DNA from: Antedon mediterranea | Taxonomy: Eukaryota; Echinodermata; Crinoidea; Comatulida; Antedonidae | Direction: 5' to 3' | DNA length: 64,000 nucleotides | Assembly (NCBI RefSeq): GCF_964355755.1 | Contig: NC_092676.1 | Span: 17,838,288-17,902,287, forward strand | Shown: positions 24,363 to 37,000 of the stretch, piece by piece | How the letters are laid out: each line of letters begins with the position of its first letter | Numbering within the stretch: the stretch's first letter is position 1 | Translations under genes and position numbers: made by a program | The notes under the pieces: generated by a model | What the model was told of the DNA's origin: nothing | The model's input: only the letters and a program-made list of their open reading frames with translations | Databases searched by the model: none

Positions 24363-24660
24363 TTAGATATCCCTGGACATACCATACCAAAAGAATTGTC
24401 CTTGAGACAAAGGGAGGTCATGTTGTATTCGCAGGGCGACTAACTGTAATTCCCTTGGAAGTACCAAGAGGCGTTCGACAGAATTTTCGTGTTTCACAAA
24501 CAGAATGCCATCGTCGGACAAATGAAGACGGTCTCGATTCAACCAAAAGAACTTTGTCGTAAATAGGAACAACTCATTAGTTGCGGGGTCGTTGATGCTT
24601 TCTAACCACCACAGGATAGACTGGAGATCAGCATCCTTGCATGCGGGTTGGTCTCCGCTA
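24363..24660 (-). mobile_element. Ty3/gypsy integrase N-terminal fragment
   Basis: On the minus strand the sequence encodes LESINDPATNE, then RLHLSDDGILFVKHENS, then RLLVLPRELQLVALRIQHDL and FFWYGMSRDI before a stop. This layout, with a short read-out strand, an LPREL-type block, an HD position and an FFWYGM block, is the region around the zinc-binding domain of gypsy integrases. The catalytic core does not follow, so it is a fragment. Confidence 0.75.
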
Positions 24661-25039
24661 CCTGGAAGCTGGTCCGGTTGCAGTCTCTGAAAAATTGCTC
24701 ATAACAGAATACAGAATTTTATTGGTCCAAAAAAGGAAATTCGTTTTGTTGACAAGCGCAAACAATTATAAATATAAAAGGTGGTGTGATTCTGGTGTAG
24801 GATATACTGACAGCCTCAGCATCGAGATAGCCCACACAGAATGTCATGACCACTCCCCTATTTATCCAAGGTTAATGAAATAATCAGCTGTGATGCCTGT
24901 AAATAACGCACCACTGAAAAGCATCGCGCATCCCTGTCACTGAGGCCATATTCTTCAGCCTAATTGAGGAACCGCTGCTTGAATAAAATCCAATTATCCC
25001 TCCCACTAAACGACAGATTTTTTTTTTTAAACAGCAATT
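24661..25039. other. sequence upstream of nucleobindin start
   Basis: No gene is visible. TTTTTTTTAAACAG ends at 25034, just before the start codon. The first coding exon is therefore probably preceded by an intron and a distant untranslated exon. Confidence 0.45.
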
Positions 25040-28000
25040 ATGAGGTTAGCTTGTCTACTTGCGTTGTGTGCCATTGTTAATGTGGTATACATGAAACCAG
25101 TTGTTAAAGAGGAAGATTTGAGTGAAGAAGAGGATGAAGATTTGGTAAGTTAAAGAGATGGACTATATACAGTAATGATATTACAATGTTGTAAATAACT
25201 TTAAAATTATAGTAACCATTCTTGATGTGTGATTATAAAACATAAAAAAACATTCATTGTTACTATATATTGATACTGTAGACTTTTTAAAGTATATACA
25301 TTATTTAAAATAACCTTATGACATTGAATTAGTGTATCCATGTTTTATAAAAAAATGAAACATGCTACTGGCACCAGAGCACCTTAAATATTCTCAGCCA
25401 TTCATAACAACCAAATGGCACTAGATAACAATTTTAATATAATTTACATAAATCCTTGTTTATATCTGAAATGTCCGATTACACAGTCCCAAATGACCAG
25501 TGTGTACGCTGCAAATTTGTTGGGTCAATCTGGTTCAACAAACCACCTCTGAATTAAGACAGAGAATTTAAAACTGATGATGAATGCTTATTAACAAAGT
25601 TTTTCAAAACAAATCCTTATAATAGAAATCACAATAGTTGGGAATAATGTACTGTGAGCTCACTTTTCCTGTACCCAAGAAGACTTTTAAGATCAAACAG
25701 CATGGATTTATAGATTATATTGTCCATGCTTCCTTTAGTGAATTAATGTCAACTGGTGAAAGAAAATTAAATGTTCTCATTGCTGACTGATTGTCATCTT
25801 ATCTTCAGCTGTTTTTGTATTTCTTTTATCTACAGGATACTGGACTGGAATATGACAAATATTTGCGTCAAGTTATTAACATTTTAGAAAAAGACCCTGA
25901 GATGCGGAAGAAAATGGAATCTAGTAATTTAGAAGATTTAAAAGTAATTCTTTTATTATTTTTATGGTTTATCTAGATCTTATATTTTTATCTAATCACA
26001 AACAAAAGCCCTCATGCTTAATGCTTACAGACCAATCGTTGTTTTGATTAACATCCAATCAAACATAAAAGTGATATTTTAAGTGATCTTCCATCTCGCT
26101 CTACAGATTCAATTTCTTATAATTGTGCAGAGATGTTTGTAAGTTAGTGTACTCTATGATTTGTTCATGCTTTTATAATGTTATTAAATTTGTTCAAGCT
26201 GGGACCTCTGATTACATTATTTTGCAAATGTGTACAGAACAGTTATTAGTTATCCGCTTGGTATACCAAGCGGATAACTCCTTGTGATTGTATGAGATCA
26301 ACAGTTTTTTTCTGTATTATTCTTCTTTCCATCCTTCCTTTTTGTGGATCGCGTTTCTCTAAAATGTGTAAACATAACATTTCTTAACTTTGACAACATA
26401 TGGGCATTTACGTGAAGTTGTGCACCTCCTATTTTTGAATGACGTCATAGTTACGCAACGTGACTTACGCGCAATTTTATGAACTAGATGGTCGTGCCCA
26501 CAGATGGTTCTCGAATACACAGTAATTTCAGCGTAACAAAACTGGCGATTTCAAATGTACGTACCGCAGGACTATAGGCCTATACATTGTCGTTTACAGA
26601 AACGAATAAATTGACACGATGATTTATGTAGTCAACTAAAATTAGCACCCTGGGAATTACTTCCGAAGGAGAAACTTATCACAAAATGAGTCCAAGTTTT
26701 TGATTTGGACTCATTTAAAGAAACCCAATTTGTGTTTTGTATGTAACATTAGGGTTGAGGGATGGGAAAGCGGATAGGTACAAAGAGGAACAATTTTTAA
26801 ATATATTCTTTATCCACTCAGTAACGAAATATTTTTTTCATGTTTTATAGGCCTATAAATAATATACCTCTAAATACAGTAAAACATTTGCGATTTAATA
26901 CTTTTTTTATTTTATTTATTTATTTATTTATTTTAAATATTCATTGTACACTAATTTTCCCCGTGTATGGCAAGAGATTCCTAATTATATTAGAGAACAT
27001 TCTTTATTTAGTTTAGTTAAAACTGTCACTGTCATAATCGATTGAAATATTAAAGTACCATGTCACGATACACCACTACGACGTTTATATTTGGTAATTA
27101 TTAATTAATACAAACGTTGAGAAAGAACTGTCAGTATAAAGTTTATTTGTATATAATAATGTGTTTATATATCTAACAGTAGAGCCTATCCACAATCTCG
27201 CAAGTTTATTCTCAAAGGGCCCATATATTTACCTACCGTATGTGTTAAACCAAGGGCTCATAAATTTACCTACAGTACTTGTGTTAAACCAAACTCTGGC
27301 AGACTGAGAGATTGGGATGTTCCATTCATCGCAAATCAATAGATTTGTATAATCGTATATTAAATCTATCAAAATAGTATTTTTTAAAGAAAATCGGCCT
27401 GTCTTCAACATTATGATGGTGTACTCTAGCTGTTCAACCGGTTTTCAGCTATTAAAAACAATTATCGTAGGAGGAGATAGGAAAATGCGAAGCCTCCTCG
27501 CATTTTTGTGGCGGGTATTTTTCAAGACGGACATCCATTATACAGTGTATACCACGGTTGGAAAACACCCCTATTTGGGGCAAATCTTGGAACCTAAATT
27601 CGTTTTAACCGTCAATAACTTATTATCTAACTTAATTTAATTAGTAAACAGGGTTACATCAGGTGGTTAAAATCAGTACCGAAAGTACGAACCAACTTTA
27701 TATACCATCGAGTAAAAATTATAGAAGTAAGGCACGATTTACCGAATTTTGCCCTTACGTAAATTTATATATAGATTTCAATGATTGATCATAGATTAAA
27801 AACTAAAAGTCATTTAGTATTGACACTTTGACAAAATTTAAGTCATATCAGGGGCAAACTTTCTACGGATTAAAAATGGCATGTTTCACAAGAAGTTACG
27901 CGCGCACGCGCATTTAAAATTTCAAAATGCGCAAAATTAATTTCTAATCAACTTTTTATGCGTTTCTTGTCATTTTGAGCATGTCAAAAATTCCCACGGG

Positions 28001-31000
28001 CGCGCAATTTTTTACGCACGCGGTGCGCACGTAGCGTTAAAAACATATTTTTTTCTCTTGAATTATATTTTTCAAGCCTTTCCTAGTAATTTTGAAAACA
28101 ATTTAGACCTTTTCCAATTTAAATAACGCCATACGAACACGTTGAATTAAACATTTCATGCGCGTTTTTTATGAAAAAGCTTAAAAAATCATCAAAATTT
28201 TGTCTTTTTTTAAACAGTCATAGTTTCTAAAGTAAACCGTGAACCGTTTATTTTTATTACAAAATCTAGAAGTTGATGAGTTGTAGATAACGGATCATGC
28301 ATCGATAAGGCTAAAAAAACATTGTGACGTCATCGTATGGCCACACGAATGTAAAATATAGGATTTTTGTCTCTTTCGTTATTGCTCATCACATTCAATG
28401 GAGCGCATCACGCTTATCTGTATTCCTTTTTCTCCTACATTTATATATTGTGTAGGTCAATCAACTTTCTTTAGCATGAGATAAAAATATTTTAATTTTT
28501 ATGACGTCATCATGCCTAAAAATTTCAATTACGTGGGTCATTAATTTCATCTTTACAGTAAATTTTATTCTGTAATAGCTCGTAAGAATAAAATGTGATA
28601 ATCACGATTAAAACGTTTTCTGGAAGCTATTGGATTGTAGATACGAATTCATGTAAACATTTTGCCAATCGGATGTTGTGACGTCATCATATGGCCAGTT
28701 GAATAAAAAAAGTCGTATTTTCATATTTTGCGTAATAGTTCATCACATTTAAAAGGGTGCGCATCTATATTTTACGTATTCAAATTTCTTCTACACGTTA
28801 ATATGTTGTTCCCAAGATAATTTCCTTCTGAAATTGCTATCTAAGTGTTTCATTTTGATACCGTCGCCATGTTAAAAATTGGAATAAATGGCGGGTCCCG
28901 TAATTTCACCTATTCTCTACACTGTATGTAATATGTATACAGATTATACTGTAGTGTTTGCATGTATATACTATATGACATAAAATTGACAGAATTCAGC
29001 ACTAACAGCATATCATATTCTTCAGTTCTTGTCATAATGCCATAATCTTTATCTGTGTGCAATATTCCAACGTATGACGTGCACGTGGCGTTTATCGTGG
29101 TGCGGATAACTAACTCGTCAAACTGACGAGTTTCATGTCTAGTTAATTTATTTTATTCAGTTCACAACCAACAGCGATAAAACCGCCACTAACAGGTTGA
29201 ATCTAAACATAATAAACTATAATAATTAATTCAAATAAGCAACAATAACATAAACAAAGATTGAAACATTATAGAAATTTATCAATTTTACCCTTAAATA
29301 CATTTAAACTATCATAAAATAAATCAATATCCAAACAAGTAACAAGCAGACTATTAAATGTGTTAGGTAATCGCTGAAAAGTACCTCGTTTTGTTGTCAC
29401 GTCAAGGAATTGGTGCAATGCTTGTACAGTAGGTATAGGTTATAATGATGTGTTAAGCACTACATTTTCTACCATGCTATACAATTACGTTTAGCTAAGG
29501 TACATCATACATTGTGTTATTTATTATTGTACAGAGTGGCAAGCTTTCTTTAGAGTTAGATCAAATGCCAGGTCACTTCCGCAGTAAACTTGATGAACTT
29601 AAACGTATGGAAGTACAGCGACTAAGACTCGTTGCTAAGCAAATGATGGATCAAAAACAAGGTATGTTCTATTCTCTCCTGTGTTACAATTCAGGTTGAC
29701 AAATCTCAGGTCTGTACACTGGTTGAGATGAGATATGGGGCGGGGGGTTACAAGACTCATTCTCTTTCAGTAATTCCATTTACTGTATTTCTTTTTCTAT
29801 GAAAACTTTCATTTCTGACCCAGTATAAAGTCCGGTATGCAGGATGCAACCTTTACAGCCTCGAAATTGCTGGTTTTACAATTAAATAGAATTTTGTGAC
29901 GTGTAGTGTTATTGTTAAGCTACAAAAGAAAACAAGCACATGAGAAATAACATTATCTAATATTAATAACTATCCATTATATTGGTATTGGTCTAGTGCA
30001 ATTCTGAGAAATGGTGTGTCCCATGGATTGGTTAAACCAAATAGGAGGTACATTACACCTTCTCTGTCAATTCTTTGGTCAGGCCAAAAAGTGTATTAAA
30101 CCCATTTCAGTATGTTTAAACAATTATATTTATTTGTTCATTACTTATTTATTTGTTTATTATTTGTTTGCTTTATTCATGCGGTACAGTATTGTTAGTC
30201 ATTTTACCAGATTTACTTACTTTATGCAATTATTAATTTATGTTTTTTATAATTTTAAGTTAAAGGATTCATAGATATTTTAAAAAAAGGTTTGTCATAC
30301 GATATTACTGTACATTAGTTCTCCCCGATCCTTTTCTGTTTATTTCCTTTAAAATATTCTTTACCATATATTGGTATTTTAATTTTGGTGAATTTGATTT
30401 TATAACTTATATTAGAAAATTTTATTTTTAATTTTCTAACTCTTTTTTAAATACTATATATATATATATATTATCTTTTCTACTTTTTTCATATAAAATT
30501 GACGAACAATGGCATTTTTTAAAGCACAGACTTTCAAATATGTTTTTTCAATCAATTTAATATTTTCTTTCTATGGAACTTATAAAACTTAATTTTTTAT
30601 TTATTAAATTATTTATTATTATTTCATACAACATGCACAAAGGACGCCCTGTTGGCAACATTCAAAACCTAATCGGCCATGTGGATATTAACGCCCGTGA
30701 TAATTTTAGTATACAAGACTTCCAAAAATTGATTTTAAAGGTATCGGTGTAAACTGTGTGGTACCAGATTGCACACATATATCATCATTAATGTGACCAT
30801 TGATAGTACAGAACACTCTCTATAATTCAAGATTAGTCATTCAATTAGAAAATTTAAATTATTTTTTGTTAAACATCATTTGTTGGTTAGGCACATATTC
30901 CCTGTTTTTTTGCACAGTACTGTACACACAAAGCAAGTTACGAACCCTTCAGTTATATATTCTTATCCAGGAAAAGGTTGAGGAGTGCCTTGAACTTGTG

Positions 31001-34000
31001 CTGATATAATATGGCTATGGTTTGCGGCATCTCTTTGGCAGCTACAGTAGTACCTAGGAAATCAGGTCATCATAAATCCTAGATAGATCATATCTTAAAC
31101 CAACAAACACATAACAAACACATTATTAATTTTGTAATTGAAAAAGATATGGCCATATGTAGTACTGCTATATCTCCATCTTTCGACTTAGTCTTTTTAG
31201 TCAAGCTTCTTTGCATGCTCTCAACATGACGTCACCTGATCATTGAAAAATTAAAACGACCTTGTAAACATTTAAATTTAATTAATAAATTGAAGTAAGA
31301 AGTTCAATTACCTTCCATATTTAAGCTGACCTTGAATTGAGAAGTGTCCTGTACTATTTAGTTGTAACTACCATGCTAGTTGTTTTTTAATTGTTGAATG
31401 CATTTAAACACATTTCCATTTAAATTTTCTATAAAATTCAGAAAACTTTATTTATATTTTTCAAATTTTTTTACAAGTCCTTCTTTACTATTTCACTTAA
31501 AGAAATAAAACTCACAATTTATGCTGTGAATCAGAATAGCTGTTTTTAAAATTAATAAAGTAAGGTTTGTGGTACACCATGTGATCAAGTAAAGATGAGA
31601 ATGTCCTTTAGAGTGAAAGTTGAGGCAAATATAAGCAACCACATTGTTCATTACTAAACATAGACTGGCAGGTGTGAACTGATCGATTTTACTTTTAGCT
31701 AATTTTTTTATAACTATTTTGTACTTTTTGGTCTAGTATGAATTAACAAGCCTGGTTTGCCTTGGTTCACACAATGCCAGCCTAGCAATGACCAATACAT
31801 TGGGTTATGCTTGCTTACACTTGCCTCAAATTTACTTTCTAGTATTATATTCCAGAAGTGTAACAATTGTGTAAAATTCTCTATTTTAAAAGCCACGGTA
31901 TACCATAAGTCTTACTTTACTAGTTTTCTTCACCATGCAAACCTTTAATTTTTTTAGAAAAATAAACAAAATGTCATCAAAATTGTATTATAATCATCTG
32001 TGGATCGTTCATTCACACTGTGTTGTATTTGATATTTGCATGCATGTGTTATGTTCTTGTTAATGTAGGCATCCCAGGATCCAATCCTAAAGAACTTTTT
32101 GAGAATCTTGTTGGACATGTAGACCCTAAAAGTCCTGACACTTTCAACGAAAAAGATCTTACAAATTTACTACGAAAGGTAAACATTTTTGCAAAAATGC
32201 ATCATATATTATTTGTTTCACAAAGATTTCTGCCAAATAATTAACATTGTAGACCCGGTTAGATCAAGACACAACTTTGCTCCGATTACTAGCTGCATTA
32301 TGAGATTGAGAGTTTGATCCAAAAAAACAAATGACAGGGTAATAATGTGAAGCGCTTAGAAGAATTGTGCAGTAAGCGCTATATAAAAACGAATATTATT
32401 ATTTAACAAATTCCCTGAAGCATTAATTGTGACAAAAAGGAATGTAACGATATATTTTGTGGTTTCCCTGTTATACTGTACTGTATGCATGAAATTCATA
32501 CATATTGTGTTTATCATTGAATGTGATATAATTTATAAGTTTTAACTGAGACAAAATTTGGACTTAAGAATGCAGGCATCACTTTTGAAAGATGTACTTT
32601 GACCTTTGACCTGCATAGGCATTCAAAGGATTTCCATTTTACAAGAGGCATGTTCGAACAAAGTGCTCTCATTTACATCATAATGTGTTTTGGGAATTTA
32701 AAGTTAATTTTCTGTTTTATAATAATAATTTTGTATTCAGGCAACGAAAGATTTAGATGCTGCAGATAAGAAAAGACGAGAAGAATTTAAAAACTATGAA
32801 ATGGAAAAAGAAATTCAGAGACGAGAACAACTAAAGAAATTAGACGAACAGCAACGTGAGGCTGCTGAAAAGGAATTCCAAGAAAAGAAGAAGAAAGCCA
32901 AAGAACATGACAAAATTAAGCATCCAGTAAAATACTTTTATTTTTGATAAATTCTTCCATTAAGACCACTAAAGGCCCATTTACACGAGGACAATAACGA
33001 TCGACAAAATTGTAATTATTTGTAACTACTGTGGAGTAGTTTTCTTCCATTAAGACCACTAAAGGCCCATTTACACGAGGACAATAACGATCGACAAAAT
33101 TGTAATTATTTGTAACTACTGTGGAGTAGTTTTCTTCCATTAAGACCACTAAAGGCCCATTTACACGAGGACAATAACGATCGACAAAATTGTAATTATT
33201 TGTAACTACTGTGGAGCAGCTTTCTTCCATTAAGACCACTAAAGGCCCATTTACACGAGGACAATAACGATCGACAAAATTGTAATTATTTGTAACTACT
33301 GTGGAGTAGCTTTCTTCCATTAAGACCACTAAAGGCCCATTTACACGAGGACAATAACGATCGACAAAATTGTAATTGTTTGTAACTACTGTGGAGTAGC
33401 TTTGTGTCAGGGTGTTGAGTAAATTGTCAGATGTTTTGCCCTACTCTGACGTAATTTGTACTTCAAACGATCGACAATAAATAGATGAAAAAAAATGCGT
33501 TTTTCTTACATAAAACAAAAGAAATCTAAACATTGTTCATCCTAGAACTATAGCATAACCATCTATGCTGCCTTTGGTGGAAATAATGTTTGAACACGTC
33601 CAATCAAGTGACGTCATGTGATACAATGATTTTATTGTTCTTATTGATCATGATGTAATTTGATTGGATTTTCAAAGATATTAATTCCTTCAAAGACACA
33701 GTAAATGGTTGAATTGAATTGAAATTTATATTTATACTGGGTAACCTCTTCAGTCTAAGACTGGTCTCCCAGAGGGCCCAGTTGGTGATCAGTGGCTGTG
33801 ATGTACTAATACACCGGGGTAACCCCCTACTCGTCTCGAAAGATGTACTAGGTTCTTTAAAGTGCACACGAGCTAGATGTGTACACTGGACCTACGGTTT
33901 ATAGTCCTTATCCGAGAAGACTCGTTCTACCACCAGAACCATGGAGTGAGTGAGCCTCGAACCCCTGCCGATGTTTTGGCTACGTAATTACGGTTCCACT

Positions 34001-37000
34001 GTCTTAACCGCTCGGCCACTCACTCACTCACTATCCTGAAAACTTTTCTAATTACTTTTATTTTTTGTAAGAAAAATGTATGTTTAACTATTTATCGTCA
34101 GTCGTTAAATGGCCCTTGACTGATTACAGCTCACTTGAATGATCTTGGTGTTGATGTAAATATGCTCAAATTAAGGACTTGTAAAAACCACATCCTGATC
34201 TTTTACCACACACAGACTGTATTTAACGTTTAATAAAGGACTACAATATATTGTACTACACTAATATAGCCTCTGTTTTCTCTTGGTCAATGCTATTAAT
34301 GGCGTGGGCTTAACATCATACAGTACCACTACTTCAGGAAATTACCAATAGTATGTAAATTAGATATTGTAAATTTATTTGTAGGTATAACAAACACTGA
34401 AGCATTTTAAACAATTATCTTCAACTGAATAAATTTAATTAAAAATAAATGTGGTATATAGTAATTTTTTTCTTTGTACTAGGTACACCAACACAGGTGT
34501 TGTTAACAATGAATTGTTTTAAATTGTGTTTTCAGGGTAGCAAGGCGCAACTTGAAGAAGTATGGGAGGAAACAGATCACCTTGACAAGGAAGATTTTAA
34601 CCCAAAGACGTTTTTTGCCTTGCATGATACTAATGGTGACGGCAACCTTGATCCATTTGAATTAGAAGCCTTATTTATTAAAGAGGTAGAGTAGAATGTA
34701 TAACAAATCTATTGCTTGTTTAATTTTTAAATGTATCCATTCCTTTTTATGTGATGCAATTGTCGTTCACAACAAGCCCGCAGTATTCTAGTACTAGTGA
34801 TGTTAATTGTTAAGCTAACAATCCCACAAACTAAACAAAAGACATTTGCGAACCGCTCGTTTTCGTTGCTGAAACAAGAATCTACAACAATTTGCCAAGT
34901 TACACTAAACATTTGAATGACTATCATTAGTTTAAAGACTTTTTATTGTAACCAATGTTATGACAGTAAAGAGTATCACGGTGCTGACGTCACGACGGTA
35001 GGTGGCGCTGCGTGGTTGCTAGCGCAACCAAAAATGCGTTCAGCCTGCCTGAGTGACGCCAAGATCACCAATGGTTTGGAATAGGCTTATTGAAGTAGTC
35101 ATTTAAAACTTCATAATTTTCAATAAAAACAAACTAAAATTTTAAAAGATCACTAAATATTTGTTTTTAATAATCTATTCTTCAGCTACAGTTTAAGTTT
35201 AAAAAAATCAAGCTAAGATACATAATTTGATAGAAATACAGATCTTTACTGTTTATCATCATAGTAGCGCTGATCGCATTTTTTGGTTGGCTAGCAACCA
35301 TGCAGCGCCCTTTATTGTTGTGATGTCACACCGTGATACTCTATGTGAAGTGCCGCTGATTAAGCTTACCATAGAAATGGGTGCTATATAAGTTTTAATG
35401 TATAATGAAAAAATTATTTTAAAAAATAATAATTTAAAAAAATAAAAGATATGTACATATTACATACATTAAAGGAATTTGTTGACTATTTATCGAAACA
35501 AAAACAATTACATTTGTTTAGGTTGAAAAAATATACCAAGAATCGAATGCTGATCCTAAAGAGAAGTTTGAGGAACTGGCCAGGATGAGGGAACATGTTC
35601 TGCGTGAGGTACAGTAATTCCTCTTACTCTCAAGCCTAATCATTGTTTATTCAAAAAACCTCTAACAATCGAGAGAAAAAAAACAAATACATTTAATATT
35701 AAGAGTAGCTCCTAGTTTATTTTTATTGTACTTATATAATAAACTGTATTTGAACATGGTTATGAAGTATGTTGACCATATTCTTTTCAGATTGACACGG
35801 ATAAAAATAAATTGGTGAGCAGGGAAGAGTTCATGAAAGCTACTGATGAGAGCGAGTTTGACAATGACGATGGATGGGAGGTAAGCAGTTGATAAATTGT
35901 TGTCGATTATGTAGAAGTATATGTATATATATGTTTATTTGATTATTTTTATACATACCCAGCTGCTACATATTCTGTACTGTATTTCCACATATAGCAT
36001 TTTATGTACAGTATCATAGACTTCTGTAAAACAGTGTCATTTATGTATTACATGTTACGCATGTATCTTAGGCCATAAGCCTACCATTTTACAGCTGCCA
36101 CATGTGATACATATGTGACACAGTACTGCAACATTTGCCTATGATATTGAACACATAGATTCAATACCAACTTATTTTGGACAAGTGTTTAATTATCATA
36201 AACTATCTCCTCCCCGTAACTTTTTTGTTTGGGGAGGGGTGTTCTGGAATGACATGCTAAAAAATTGTATGGTGTCTCTAGATTAATTCACTTTATGTGA
36301 AAATGGAAACAAAAAATAATAATTGTTTTAAAGTTTTGTTTTAAGTTTTTATTATTTTTTATTTGATATTAAATTCAAGGATGTGTTACAGGTAAGAAAT
36401 TATAGAATAAAATATTAAATCTGAAATTCAATTTATAATTTTATTTCTTCAATGACTTTTTTAACCTTTATTCCCATCTACAATTTTTTTTAATATTTTT
36501 TTTTTTACTTTATATGCTTTTGGTTCTAGTATTTTATTAGTTGGGTATAGAATTTAAATACATTTTTTTTTATATTTCCAAACATAAAGTCTTACAAGAA
36601 TTCCTAATTGCTTACTAGACCTATTAGTTAAAATTAACTTTTTTGGAGAGGTTAACATTTATTTATAATGCTTTTTAATCATGATAAGTCTTACAAGAAT
36701 TGCTTCCTAGGCCTATATTAGTTTACCTTAACTATTTTAACACCTACTCAGTCAAATGTGTATTGAACTTCTTTGGGGAGGTTAAAATTTAGTTATAATG
36801 TGTGAGTTTTAAAGTTTTTAAGTATCTAGGGACAAACAAGAGGAACTATATGTTTTAACCCAGCCAACCCCTATTCAGAGAAAATATTTCTATTTATTGT
36901 TTTAGGATTTTATTTATAATACACACTGTATTTTTTTTTTTCGTTTGGCTAATAAATGATGGTTTAGTTTAGATTGTTTAGAAATTATTGATTGATGGAT

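Noticed and set aside
32916-33329. Minus-strand 137-residue repeat protein
   Set aside because: It is a translation of the 90-bp minisatellite inside a nucleobindin intron. The period of 30 codons explains the open frame.
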